Made by a program: the position numbers and the translations under genes. The notes beneath the pieces are model-generated. The model was not told the origin of the DNA, searched no databases, and saw nothing but the letters and a program-made list of their open reading frames with translations. From Vibrio coralliilyticus (lineage in GTDB: Bacteria > Pseudomonadota > Gammaproteobacteria > Enterobacterales > Vibrionaceae): a stretch of DNA of 64,000 nucleotides. The DNA lies in contig NZ_CP024627.1 in assembly GCF_024449095.1 (NCBI RefSeq), positions 1,860,001 through 1,924,000 of the forward strand, written 5' to 3'. Positions 16,760 through 26,109 of this stretch are shown in pieces (positions within the stretch are counted from its first letter, which is position 1; each line of letters begins with the position of its first letter).

Positions 16760-17061
16760 TAGATCTGAGCCATTTCCTTTTCACATAGTTTTACTCGCCA
16801 TTCATCATTGTTCTAAAGAACCATTTTGCTATAAATCAGCACTAAAGTAGCTTCGCCAGTAATGTAATCCACGAGTGATATGGGCTAAAGGCTAATACCC
16901 TTGTTTATTAAGTTGATAGAATAGATGTCTCCGCATCGCCCTAATTGTTACAGTGACAAGAAATTAATATTAAACATAATTCATATGTGATTCATATCCT
17001 ATCCTTTTAAATCATTTACTTTAAAGTTGGCTCACCTTTGTCAACTCACTCAATTTGCTTA
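16760..17061. other. Intergenic region without recognised feature
   Basis: About 300 AT-rich bases lie before the next gene. No gene, tRNA or clear repeat was found. The promoter of the 17062 operon presumably lies near its right end. Confidence 0.4.
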
Positions 17062-18621
17062 ATGAAACGGACACTACCTTGGGTCGTGCTGCATGGCTTT
17101 GCCATGCTGTGTGTTCTGATGAATCTTTTAACAGGCTTTCGCATTGCAACAGTAAGCCATCCGCAATGGCTTTTCTTCTCAGTGTGGCTTCCTCAAGGGC
17201 AATTGCATTCCATCCACATCTATTCCGGTATTGCGTTAAGTGCTTTGGCGCTCTCATATTGTATTTATCGTTGGAGGCTCGGGCCGAGTGTTAAATCGAG
17301 CCAGCTTCGAGGGATAAACGCATTTAACAAACGCTTCATTAAAGTGAGCTACGTGCTCTTCCCTGCATTAATTGTGACTGGGTGGCTGCTACTTAGCGGT
17401 TACGCAGGTGATGCAAGCAAGCTTCACTTTTATCTTGCACACGGGGCACTACTTTACGTATTTCTGCACGCTGGCGGTTACTTTCTCCAATATGGTGTGG
17501 CGGCATTTCTCACTATCTTTTCAACTCGAATAACCAAGCATGAAATATTGCAAATATTAGCAGTATTAACGCTTACCCTTCTCCCTTGGGCGGGCATCTT
17601 TCTGACTTCCTCTTTAGTACTGACGGCCGCCCCCCTTTCTTCAGAGCAAGTTATCAACATTGATGGCATCGCCGAAGAGCCCATTTGGCAAAATACACCA
17701 TCGACCTATGTAGAAACCTATGGTGGAGAAGGGTTTGAAAATGGCCATACTCGCATCAGCATCAAAGCAATCCACAACCAGCAGGATATTTTCTTCCACA
17801 TCACTTGGGATGATCCAACCGAAAGTCTGGATCACCTCCCTCTGGTTAAAACAGACAAAGGTTGGCAAGTCCAAGAAGACGGCTTTTATCGCTTCGACGA
17901 AAAGCGATTCTATGAAGACAAACTTGCAATCATGATCTCCAATACATGCAACCTAGGCGCCGATGGAACCGCTCACCTTGGGCCTAAGCCTCTAGAGGGC
18001 AAACCTGCCAATTGGCACGGCAAAGGTTATCACTATTCGCCAGATAACAGCCTTCGTGATTTATGGCATTGGAAGGCTGTACGAACCAATGGCATGTATC
18101 AGGCGGATGACAATTCGTTCACCACTCCTCAGCAAGTTGACCCAGCTAAGAGGCGCTATACCGCTGGCTATATCACTGACGGCAAAGAGTCTGGGGCTTA
18201 CGTCATGAATTGGCAGTGGTATTCACCTAATGGCGTCACCCCGAAACGACTGCCTAATACAGACCTAACCGGCTCTTTTTCGTCTATCAACCAATCTACG
18301 AATCACGGTCCTTACCTGAGCTGGCACGACACTAAGGTTTACTCACATAACATTGACCAATCTCCCCTCAAGACGTCCCTTCCTTCGGTATTACACAACT
18401 CCAATCAGTTTGAAGGTGACCGAGGTGATGTCCGTGCATTTGGGCAGTGGAACAACGGAGCATGGTCACTCGAAATCGCTCGAAAATTAGATACAGGATC
18501 AGCGCAGGATATTGCAATACGTGATGGTGTATGTCTTTGGGTTGCCGCTTTTGACCATTCCCAAATAGCACACACGCGACATGCTCAAGGCATACGTTTA
18601 GCACTTGAGGTAACACAATGA
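17062..18621 (+). CDS. Cytochrome b561-like membrane domain fused to an ethylbenzene-dehydrogenase-type haem domain
   Basis: From ATG 17062 the protein has 519 residues. A TTG 24 bp upstream is also in frame but has no advantage. Residues about 1-195 hold four to five membrane helices with histidines placed as in di-haem b-type cytochromes (VVLHGF, HIYSGIAL, HFYLAHGALLYVFLHAGG). Residues about 200-519 form a periplasmic domain (INIDGIAEEPIW, FHITWDDP, WVAAFDHSQ) of the EB_dh type, which binds haem b in the gamma subunits of ethylbenzene and DMSO-reductase-like enzymes. There is no CxxCH motif. The fusion could pass electrons across the membrane. Overlap ATGA joins it to the next gene. Confidence 0.7.
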   Translation: MKRTLPWVVLHGFAMLCVLMNLLTGFRIATVSHPQWLFFSVWLPQGQLHSIHIYSGIALSALALSYCIYRWRLGPSVKSSQLRGINAFNKRFIKVSYVLFPALIVTGWLLLSGYAGDASKLHFYLAHGALLYVFLHAGGYFLQYGVAAFLTIFSTRITKHEILQILAVLTLTLLPWAGIFLTSSLVLTAAPLSSEQVINIDGIAEEPIWQNTPSTYVETYGGEGFENGHTRISIKAIHNQQDIFFHITWDDPTESLDHLPLVKTDKGWQVQEDGFYRFDEKRFYEDKLAIMISNTCNLGADGTAHLGPKPLEGKPANWHGKGYHYSPDNSLRDLWHWKAVRTNGMYQADDNSFTTPQQVDPAKRRYTAGYITDGKESGAYVMNWQWYSPNGVTPKRLPNTDLTGSFSSINQSTNHGPYLSWHDTKVYSHNIDQSPLKTSLPSVLHNSNQFEGDRGDVRAFGQWNNGAWSLEIARKLDTGSAQDIAIRDGVCLWVAAFDHSQIAHTRHAQGIRLALEVTQ

Positions 18622-19235
18622 TTAAACGACTGTCGATACTCGCTACTTTGATTGCAAGCTTAGTAGTCATCGCTTACTTCAACCCTATTGAGCAAGAAGA
18701 ACCACAACCATCACGATGGCAAAAGATAACTATGGGAGGTCAACCCATCGATATCTGGAGTGGGCCTTGGAGCTGCGTGTTGGATAAGAAAACGGGATTA
18801 CTCTGGGAAGTGAAAACAGACTCTGAAAACATCCATGATTCGTATTGGTCGTACTCATGGTTTGATGGCACGCGAGGTGTCCCAGATCGCGGCGATTGTT
18901 TCTTTGACGATGGTCGCTGCGACAGTTTCGACCATGTCACTCGAACCAACGCCGAATCCTTGTGTGGCCGCAGTGATTGGCGAGTCCCCACAACGGACGA
19001 GCTCTCCACACTGATTAACCTCTCGGTTCCAAATGGGCAGGCCAAAATCAGTGGCGGATTTTTTCCTAGGGTGCGCAAAGGTGATTACTGGACAGCAGAC
19101 CATTCAATTCCTTTAAGCGGCTTTTACTCTCGATTGGGCGAAGGGGCAAACGCCGTTGACTTTCGTGATGGGCAAGTGAAAACCCTTCCCTATCGAAATG
19201 CCGCCTTTTTAATCTTGGTCACTCAAGCCCAATAG
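18618..19235 (+). CDS. DUF1566 (Lcl-type) exported protein
   Basis: The protein has 205 residues. An N-terminal hydrophobic anchor (about 5-22) is followed by a Lcl/DUF1566 domain, recognised by VLDKKTGLLWEVK, the cysteine-linked loop GDCFFDDGRCDSF, CGRSDWRVPTTDELSTL, DYWTADHS and a final hydrophobic strand. The fold resembles C-type-lectin or formylglycine-generating-enzyme domains and is usually exported. Its role is unknown. ATG overlaps the stop of the cytochrome fusion gene (ATGA), so the two are translationally coupled. Possibly it is a periplasmic partner of that redox protein. Confidence 0.72.
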   Translation: MIKRLSILATLIASLVVIAYFNPIEQEEPQPSRWQKITMGGQPIDIWSGPWSCVLDKKTGLLWEVKTDSENIHDSYWSYSWFDGTRGVPDRGDCFFDDGRCDSFDHVTRTNAESLCGRSDWRVPTTDELSTLINLSVPNGQAKISGGFFPRVRKGDYWTADHSIPLSGFYSRLGEGANAVDFRDGQVKTLPYRNAAFLILVTQAQ

Positions 19236-19291
19236 TCGAATTTTCATGGTCAGTTTAGACCGACTCTAACCCATAAACTATGGACTTTATA

Positions 19292-21653
19292 ATGATTCGA
19301 AGGATTGCAACACTGTCACTTTTAGCCGTAGCCGGGCTCACCGGCCTGAATGCGGGAGCCGCGACACAATATCATCGAGTAGTCTGGGACGGTGACCCTG
19401 CGCGAGAAGCGGTCATTGGATTCTCTCCTAACGGCGAGAGTGAACAACCCTATGTGCAATATGGAACGTCAACCGATGAAGCCACATGGCTAACCAAACA
19501 ACCTAGCTACGATCATGTATTTGCTGGCGACTTACTCAGCTATTTTGTCCGATTGGATAACCTGACGCCGGATTCCCCCGTTTACTATCGTGTCTGTGAC
19601 CAACAAGGTTGTGGTGAGCGCTTTTGGTTCCGCACCGCTCCTATAGACAATAGTGAGTTTGTCATGATCGCTGGGGGCGATACTCGCACAGGGTGGACCA
19701 ACCGAAGAATGGGGAATCAGCTAGTAGCGAAGGTTCGCCCCTTATTCATTCTTCACGGCGGCGATTACACCAGCCAAAACAGCGCGTCGCAAATGGCTCA
19801 GTACTTAGAAGATTGGGCATTGACCTTTTCCAGTGACCAGATAGATGGCAAAGCGTACAAACGTACCTACCCATTCATTCCAACCCACGGCAACCACGAA
19901 GATTACGATTACTCAACGCTGTGTAAAGTGTTTGGAGTCGATGCTGACGGTAATGGCGAGTGTAATCCTTTCGATACCTACAACGTTGTTAACATTTCGC
20001 CATTACTTCGCGTCTACACGCTGAACAGCCAATTTCGCAAAAGTGGCTGGTCAAGCTATGCCTCCCAAATGAACGAATGGCTAGAACAAGATTTGGCCAC
20101 TCATGGCGAAGAGAACATCTGGCGCGTGGCACAATACCACAGACCAATGTTTCCTCACGTTTCATCCAAGTCTGATAGCCCAGATCTGTTTAGCTGGTGG
20201 GCAGAGTTGTTTTACCAGCACAGTATGAATCTCGTTGTCGAATCAGATAGTCACTTAACCAAAGCGACCCGAGAACTAAAACCGGACGGTAACAACTTTG
20301 TTAGTTCGCCAACCGGAGGAACAGTGTACATCGGTGAAGGCAGTTGGGGGGCAGCAGCCCGCTCTGCTAATGACCCTAAAAGCTGGACGCTAGATGCAGC
20401 AAGTATTCAGCAAGTAAAAGTCATTCAAGTGTTGAAAGACTCCATGACCGTCCGAACTGCGCAGTTTGATGCTTCAGCTTCAACGCTGACAAGAGAGGAG
20501 AGAGAAGCGGATAGCCTCCGTTTACCAGAGAACGTGAATTGGTGGTCACTCAACGAAGTCGGAGAAACGATGGAATTGGTTCAATCCGCGGATCGTCTCT
20601 CGATACTTAAAAATCAAGATCCTGATACCTCCCCTTCGTTCATTCGCTTACCCGCTACACAAGATGTTTTTGTCGCACAATCACAGCCAGAGACTAATTT
20701 TGACGGACACGAAGATGGCTTGCTCGCCGATGCATCTGATTCTACCTACGGCCGAACTATGAGCCTAATGGCCTTTGACGTTTCATCCATTCCAACTTGT
20801 GTCGATATAGCCGGTGTTAAGCTTGAATTGCAAGTCACCAACAAATCTTATGGAGAGTATGGCGTTCATGTCGCTGCAGAGGAGTGGAAAGACTCATCGG
20901 CGACCTGGAATTCAGTGGATGGTGAACAAATCGCCGGAAGAACACTGACCCACTTCATACCATCATCAACGGGAACGGTCGATGTTGATCTAACCGACAG
21001 CCACCTACTCGACTTATGGGATCATGATGGCAATTTTGGCCTAGTCATCGCGTCAGCCGGTACGACAGATGGCCTTGACTTTGATTCAAGCGAAACAGGT
21101 ACACCACCAGCACTAGTCGTGAGCTACAACGAACGCAAAGACTGTGAGACACCTGTTAACTCATTATCGTTACCAACCATCGACGATACCTTTATCGCCT
21201 CCAGCAAAGCTTCTGAAAACTTCAACAATCATGCAGACGGCTTACTTGCTGACTTGCTTGATACCAAATATGGAAAAACCAATGCGCTGATGAAGTTTGA
21301 TGTCTCTGCATTACCTGAAGGCGTTGAATTCGATTCAGTGATATTGGCATTACACGTGACCAATGCTTCGACTGGCAATTTTGGAATTGTATCGCGTCAA
21401 TCAAAATTGGAATGAGCAGACGGCGACCTGGCAATCGATTTACGATAATGGCGGTTCTGGCGACTACCTAACCACCTTCTCACCAAAAGAGACTGGTGTT
21501 TACCGTATCGATTTGACCAACTCGGGCTTACTTCAATCTTGGCTTAACGGAGAAAACACTGGGCTTATCATTGTACCCAAGAGCCTGAATGGTCTTGATA
21601 TCAGCTCCCGCGAACTGGGAATGGGCCCCGTTTTAACAGTCACTTATCATTAG
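19292..21653 (+). pseudogene. Secreted purple-acid-phosphatase-like phosphoesterase with two DNRLRE-type domains, frameshifted
   Basis: A signal peptide begins at ATG 19292 (an ATG 12 bp earlier is also in frame). An Fn3-like domain is followed by a calcineurin-type metallophosphoesterase with motifs GGDTRTG, HGGDYT, THGNHEDYD, QYHRPMF and ESDSHLT. Two similar C-terminal beta domains of the DNRLRE type follow (about 455-620 and 625 onward). The first frame stops at 21415 in the middle of the second repeat. Reading shifts by one base near 21383 (GGAATTG, one base too many) and continues as LYRVNQNW to 21653, matching repeat one. It is either a sequencing error or a recent frameshift. The catalytic domain is unaffected. 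Confidence 0.75.
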
Positions 21654-21672
21654 CGACTACGAATAGCTCGGT

Positions 21673-21708
21673 TTCAATCTGGGCAAAAGTTTCAACGCCC
21701 AGATTGAA
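21673..21708. terminator. Bidirectional terminator between convergent genes
   Basis: TTCAATCTGGGC pairs perfectly with GCCCAGATTGAA around 12 bases, between the phosphoesterase and the flavoprotein gene. Confidence 0.75.
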
Positions 21709-21719
21709 CGCTTTCACAG

Positions 21720-22292
21720 TTATTGTACGCTGACGTCTTTCTCACGAATTTGCTGGCTGTTGATATGCGCTGCCGCTTTTCTAGCAGCCGATTCTATATG
21801 CGTAAGATCAGCTTCCGTTTGAATAGAGAGATATTGGTGGCCTCTGAAATCTAAATCAAAATACCGAGCGGTCATCACAAATGGTTCAATAAAACACGAT
21901 GGACACGTAGATTGATAGCCCGTAGAAATGACCGACATGCTTTTTCCTGCCCATCGCCGACCTAAAAGCTTGTCGTTCTCCGTCAAGTCCGACAACCTGT
22001 CAAAAACCACTTTCATCTGAGCTGACATCGAATACCAGTACACAGGGGACGCCCAAACTATATGGTCTGCATCCACCAATGTACGCATCAACTCAAGAAA
22101 ATCATCGGATTCGTTCTGATGTTTGTAGTCGTAATATGTGATGTCATAATCTGACAAGTCAAACACACGACCCCCAGAAACCGCAGCAACAGCTTCAGCG
22201 AATTGATGTGTATTGCCATCTGCCTTTGACGAGCCAAGTACAATCGCGATTCGCATATCTCGATCTAATTTTACATGCTCTAAATTGCCCAT
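21720..22292 (-). CDS. Flavodoxin-like NAD(P)H-dependent oxidoreductase
   Basis: From ATG 22292 the protein has 190 residues. That ATG shares one base with the stop of the preceding VOC gene (TAATG), and GGGAGG lies just upstream, so it is preferred to a TTG 12 bases earlier. Motifs of the FMN-reductase family are the phosphate loop LGSSKADGNTH and the flavin-contacting WASPVYWYSMSAQMKVVFDR. The motif CPSC near the middle resembles iron-sulfur-flavoprotein relatives but has too few cysteines for a full cluster. It probably reduces FMN or quinones in the cytoplasm. It forms a two-gene operon with the VOC protein. Confidence 0.8.
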   Translation of the reverse strand: MGNLEHVKLDRDMRIAIVLGSSKADGNTHQFAEAVAAVSGGRVFDLSDYDITYYDYKHQNESDDFLELMRTLVDADHIVWASPVYWYSMSAQMKVVFDRLSDLTENDKLLGRRWAGKSMSVISTGYQSTCPSCFIEPFVMTARYFDLDFRGHQYLSIQTEADLTHIESAARKAAAHINSQQIREKDVSVQ

Positions 22293-22690
22293 TACGCCTC
22301 CCAAACCTGACGCTGCAATACAACGCGGTAACCATCGATGTCTTCAAAAGTACATCCAACGTTTTCCCAATAAGGATTGAATGAGATCACTTTCTGAAAA
22401 CCCGCACCGAGCATATTCTGACAGCAACGCTTCCAATCACTTTCGTCAGGTACGTAAAACACCAGTAAGTTATCTTGACTTGGTGCAGGCGCAACATGGC
22501 TGCCGTAGTGGTGTGTAAATTCTAAATGATAGGGATGAGCTGGATGACCGATGATGGTTCCGCTAAAACCTTCATGGTCGGTAAAGCTGCTCAGCAATTC
22601 AAAGCCTAAGCCGTTGATATACATATTGGTGAGAGTATCTAATTCGTTCGTTGGTCGAGCGACACGCAATGTTGAGTTCCTTGGGATCAT
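22292..22690 (-). CDS. VOC (glyoxalase/dioxygenase superfamily) protein, YycE-like
   Basis: The protein has 132 residues with two betaalphabetabetabeta modules. Metal-ligand-like positions are seen at ARPTNEL, HLEFTHHYG and the final Glu/Asp-containing strands (GCTFEDIDGYRVVLQ). The layout resembles Bacillus YycE-type VOC proteins, whose substrate is unknown. It is the first gene of a tight operon with the flavoprotein oxidoreductase (shared TAATG). Confidence 0.75.
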   Translation of the reverse strand: MIPRNSTLRVARPTNELDTLTNMYINGLGFELLSSFTDHEGFSGTIIGHPAHPYHLEFTHHYGSHVAPAPSQDNLLVFYVPDESDWKRCCQNMLGAGFQKVISFNPYWENVGCTFEDIDGYRVVLQRQVWEA

Positions 22691-22945
22691 AGTTGCTCCT
22701 TATCAAAATCCTGTGCTCAGCGATGACCCATCTCTGGGCCTCCTTTAAACTAAGAAAACGCAGGATAAAACCTCAACCTAACTTGAGATCAAGAACCAAT
22801 TTCTTAGATGCACCTTGTTTACGAAAGAGTCCAAATTGCTCACTCGGCCTCTAAAGGCTCTGTGTCACTTTTCCATTCCCTGCAATCCCGAAATGCACTA
22901 TGCTAAGGCCGCCCATAACAATGGGTACTTAATACATATATTTAT

Positions 22946-23078
22946 TCTCAGGGCGGGGCGAAATTCCCCACCGGCGGTATATCTTTAACAAGATGAGCCC
23001 GCGAGCGCTCGATTCGTCGAGGTCAGCAGATCTGGTGAGATGCCAGAGCCGACGGTTATAGTCCGGATGAGAGAGAAT
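22946..23078 (+). ncRNA. FMN riboswitch (RFN element)
   Basis: Hallmark RFN blocks occur in order: CAGGGCGGGGCGAAATTCCC, ACCGGCGGT, GAGCCCGCGAGCGC, GATCTGGTGAGATGCCAGAGCC, CCGACGGTTATAGTCCGGATG and GAGAGA. The element precedes ribB and should turn the gene off when FMN binds. Confidence 0.97.
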
Positions 23079-23083
23079 TGATG

Positions 23084-23120
23084 CACACCAGATGTTTCAT
23101 TACGAAACGCTGGTGCATTT
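23084..23120 (+). terminator. Expression-platform hairpin of the FMN riboswitch
   Basis: CACCAG pairs with CTGGTG, and the inner GTTTC pairs with GAAAC. A short T-run (CATTTTG) follows. It lies 6 bases after the RFN element and 55 bases before ribB, so it may act as the regulated terminator. Confidence 0.7.
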
Positions 23121-23175
23121 TGCGTTGTCTTCTATCACATATTGCCCTGATTCTGGTAAACAATAAGGAAACACC

Positions 23176-23835
23176 ATGAATCAGACATCTTTACTTGCCG
23201 AATTTGGCACTCCTATCGACCGCGTCAACGCGGCTCTTGATGCTCTAAAGCACGGACAAGGCGTTTTATTACTTGATGATGAAAACAGAGAAAATGAAGG
23301 TGACTTAATTTACTCTGCTGAACATCTCACACCCCAGCAAATGGCACTAATGATTCGAGAATGCAGCGGGATTGTCTGCCTGTGCTTAACGGATGACAAA
23401 GCCACTCAACTCGATTTACCGCCTATGGTTAGCCGTAACGACAGTGCGAATCAGACGGCATTCACAGTTTCAATTGAAGCTAAAAAAGGCGTTACCACCG
23501 GCGTCTCAGCCCATGACCGCGTCACCACTATCCAGACCGCTATTGCGCCAGATGCAAAGCCGCAGGATTTGGCGCGCCCTGGGCATGTATTTCCCTTACG
23601 TGCACGCTCTGGTGGCGTTTTAAGTCGCCGCGGCCACACAGAAGGAACGGTCGACTTAATGACTCTAGCGGGCTTAGCTCCTTCTGGCGTTCTATGTGAA
23701 GTAACAAACCCTGATGGCACCATGGCTCGCGCTCCACAGATTGTTGAGTTCGCACGAGAGCATGGGATGCCGGTATTAACGATCGAAGACATCGTCGCCT
23801 ATCGACTACAAAACACCAGCGCTTTAGCCAGTTGA
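23176..23835 (+). CDS. ribB: 3,4-dihydroxy-2-butanone 4-phosphate synthase
   Basis: The enzyme has 219 residues, the usual length of stand-alone RibB. Active-site signature [16 protein letters not shown], the loop [29 protein letters not shown] and [10 protein letters not shown] are all present. It converts ribulose 5-phosphate into the four-carbon precursor of riboflavin. The ribosome binding site is AAGGAAAC. FMN riboswitch control matches E. coli ribB. A truncated ribE follows directly with its own Shine-Dalgarno. Confidence 0.97.
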   Translation: MNQTSLLAEFGTPIDRVNAALDALKHGQGVLLLDDENRENEGDLIYSAEHLTPQQMALMIRECSGIVCLCLTDDKATQLDLPPMVSRNDSANQTAFTVSIEAKKGVTTGVSAHDRVTTIQTAIAPDAKPQDLARPGHVFPLRARSGGVLSRRGHTEGTVDLMTLAGLAPSGVLCEVTNPDGTMARAPQIVEFAREHGMPVLTIEDIVAYRLQNTSALAS

Positions 23836-23853
23836 TCGTAAGGAGTAACGCCT

Positions 23854-24003
23854 ATGTTTACAGGAATTGTCTCCTCCATCGCGACGATCCAACGGATTGA
23901 CGATCGCGGAGGAATTCGAACCTTTGAGCAGTTTCTCGCTGCGCAAGGCAGCAGTCTCAATGCTCTGACTCATACAACAGCACGTCCTCTGCAACGACCT
24001 TAA
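23854..24003 (+). pseudogene. ribE: Internally deleted riboflavin synthase (ribE) remnant
   Basis: A good ribosome binding site (AAGGAG) leads to ATG 23854. The 49-residue product begins MFTGIVSSIATIQRI, the unmistakable N-terminus of riboflavin synthase alpha chain. After RTFE it runs into QFLAAQGSSLNAL, which resembles the C-terminal helix of the family (VERxLAA). About 150-170 central residues, including all catalytic parts, are missing, apparently by an in-frame deletion. An intact riboflavin synthase must be encoded elsewhere. It could still be translated as a small non-functional peptide. Confidence 0.82.
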
Positions 24004-24273
24004 GCTTTATGCCGCGTCATCGCTTAGCAACGGCGCGGCATTATTACTGATTTATCAAGAGTCTTACCCTGCTCTTTTAAGTTACACCACTCTTTAGCAG
24101 TAGATCATAACCTGCAAGAAAAGGCACAACATTGGAGGAGACAATCTATTTAGACAAAGGTGAAGTCTAGAAATCAGACACTATGATACAGATCACTTAT
24201 GAATATTGAGTTTTCTATAATAATTAGCTTTCAATATTAATCTCAATTCATATAACACCAAGGAAGGATTCAA

Positions 24274-25239
24274 ATGAATAAGGGAATCATAGTCGCAGCT
24301 TGCCTTGCCAGCCTATCCGCGTGCAGTAGCTCAAACCAACTGACTGTTTTTGACGGACTAACCTACACCGCCAAAAACGAAGGAGGGATTAACGACCCGA
24401 TACGTTTTTATCCTCTGCAAACGACTCAAATAAGCCTAGATGGCCAGCTCACTTATCAGATTGGAGATTTGTGCTATTCAGACAGAAACCGCTCGCCAAT
24501 GACTTCAAACTGTTTTAACCAATCATCAGGTAGTAACCCAGTCAACGCAACGGTAATTCAACATGAGTATAAATCGGATAGCGAAGATCCAATCGCGATT
24601 TCAACCCTCGCCTTTAACCTCAACCAGGCCCTCACAAACGCTACATTAAATTTAGCCACATGTAACGAAGAAGAATGCCAAAAAGCGCTCACTTCAAGTA
24701 GTAAGAGCATCAATAAAGCCGCCAATACTCTTCAGAAAGAATTGAATAGAACAAACGTAAGAGTCTACAACTGGAGTGATACTAGCAAGCATTCCGCCGA
24801 CAGCGGTTCGGAAAGCCTAAAAGCTTCAGGAGAATCCGCTACTCAGGGGATCACTATCGTTAATGGTTACAGCATCAATGAACTCAAGATCTCATGTATC
24901 AACAGCAAAGCGATTACTGCAAGCAAATCGGATCATTTGAAAGTCGTCACTAAAACCATTGCCGCTGATTCTATTTCTTTCATCAACACCCAATCAAAAA
25001 TATCAGAACTTGCCGCGACGTTGGATGCCAAAGAAATTGCGCAAGATTTAAAAGGGTTTTCGAAAGAGTTGCTCGCTTTAGAACTTTCATTAAAGTCCGC
25101 CAGTACAATTTCTAGCATGGGAATGCTACATAAAACAGGTACTGTCGTAGGTCCAGCAAACAACTCCAAAGCTTCGACTTACCTTGCAGTGCTAACCGAT
25201 CTGGAAGATTTAAGGGAACATTTTCCAGAGTGCGAATAA
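24274..25239 (+). CDS. Lipoprotein of unknown function
   Basis: The protein has 321 residues. The signal peptide ends in the lipobox LSAC with Cys17, followed by SSSN, so outer-membrane sorting is likely (no Asp at +2). The rest is rich in Ser, Asn, Thr and Ala with long predicted helices (about 125-160 and 225-300) and four to six cysteines that may form disulfides (DLCYSDR ... SNCFN; ATCNEEECQ). No family was recognised. The ribosome binding site is AAGGAAGG. It is monocistronic and ends at a strong terminator. Confidence 0.72.
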   Translation: MNKGIIVAACLASLSACSSSNQLTVFDGLTYTAKNEGGINDPIRFYPLQTTQISLDGQLTYQIGDLCYSDRNRSPMTSNCFNQSSGSNPVNATVIQHEYKSDSEDPIAISTLAFNLNQALTNATLNLATCNEEECQKALTSSSKSINKAANTLQKELNRTNVRVYNWSDTSKHSADSGSESLKASGESATQGITIVNGYSINELKISCINSKAITASKSDHLKVVTKTIAADSISFINTQSKISELAATLDAKEIAQDLKGFSKELLALELSLKSASTISSMGMLHKTGTVVGPANNSKASTYLAVLTDLEDLREHFPECE

Positions 25240-25246
25240 TGATACC

Positions 25247-25279
25247 AGTGATCTGTCAGTTCTAAATTGACAGATCACT
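25247..25279. terminator. Terminator between convergent genes
   Basis: AGTGATCTGTCA pairs perfectly over 12 bp with TGACAGATCACT. It lies between the lipoprotein gene and the periplasmic binding protein gene and overlaps the last codons of the latter. Confidence 0.75.
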
Positions 25280-26033
25280 CCCCAATCGATGACATGTAAG
25301 CCTCATAATCTTGACCATGAGTAAGATAAATTTGTTTTAGTTCACCAGACTGGATAAGTTGTGGCATATGGGTATCAAACATCTCAATGAGTGTGTTTGA
25401 TGACTCGGTGTTAGAAAATACGACGTAAAGTTTCTCCCCTTTCTTGGCAACTTCAGTAACAAACGCGTCTGTCGCTAACAATTCTGAACTAGCCATGCTT
25501 GATGGATAATCTATTAGAGCGCTCACTCTGCCCTTTTTTAGAAGTTTCATCCCTTGCTCGGCGCTGTCTACCTCTACCAATTCAAGCGGAATATCTTTAA
25601 GAAAGCCCTTCTCAAAACCATAACCCCGAACCCAAGCGATCTTCTTATTTACCAGTGATGAAAGCTGCTGCTCTTCCCAATCAAGCGAGCCTCGAGCAAA
25701 TACAACAATTACATCCTCTTCCACACTAAGGTGCCATTGTGGATATAGAAACGCATCCGCGTTTGGATAAAAGTAATCGCCCAAATAAGCGCTGGCTTCC
25801 TGTTTTCGGACAAGATGCTTGGCTCGTTTCCATGGCAATACTTCTAGGGTAAGGGAAACATTCAAAGGTTGGAAAACGGCTTTAACGATCTCCCAGTAAA
25901 GGCCTGTGCCGTCGCTATTGGTGTATCCAAGCCATTCCTGACTAACTATTTTAATTCGTTTACTATCACTGGCGTAGGAAACTGAAGTAACCATCAGTAG
26001 TACCACACTAACAAGCCAAGACTTCAACCTCAT
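25275..26033 (-). CDS. Orphan periplasmic solute-binding protein (SBP family 3-like)
   Basis: The protein has 252 residues. A signal peptide ends about residue 21 (SYA before SDSKR). A type II periplasmic-binding fold follows with EWLGYTNSDGTGLYWEIVKAVF and the hinge-adjacent LLKKGRVSALIDYPSSM, as in amino-acid binding proteins of the family-3 group. There are no ABC permease or ATPase genes nearby. Many Vibrio paralogues of this sort are orphans with unknown ligands. Ligand is unassigned. Confidence 0.7.
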   Translation of the reverse strand: MRLKSWLVSVVLLMVTSVSYASDSKRIKIVSQEWLGYTNSDGTGLYWEIVKAVFQPLNVSLTLEVLPWKRAKHLVRKQEASAYLGDYFYPNADAFLYPQWHLSVEEDVIVVFARGSLDWEEQQLSSLVNKKIAWVRGYGFEKGFLKDIPLELVEVDSAEQGMKLLKKGRVSALIDYPSSMASSELLATDAFVTEVAKKGEKLYVVFSNTESSNTLIEMFDTHMPQLIQSGELKQIYLTHGQDYEAYMSSIGE

Positions 26034-26109
26034 TCGCAGACCTTACCTTTATCAATCCTTTTAAATAGAGTCTAGTCCAGCAGATATAACAGAGGCTTGC
26101 GAATTTGGC

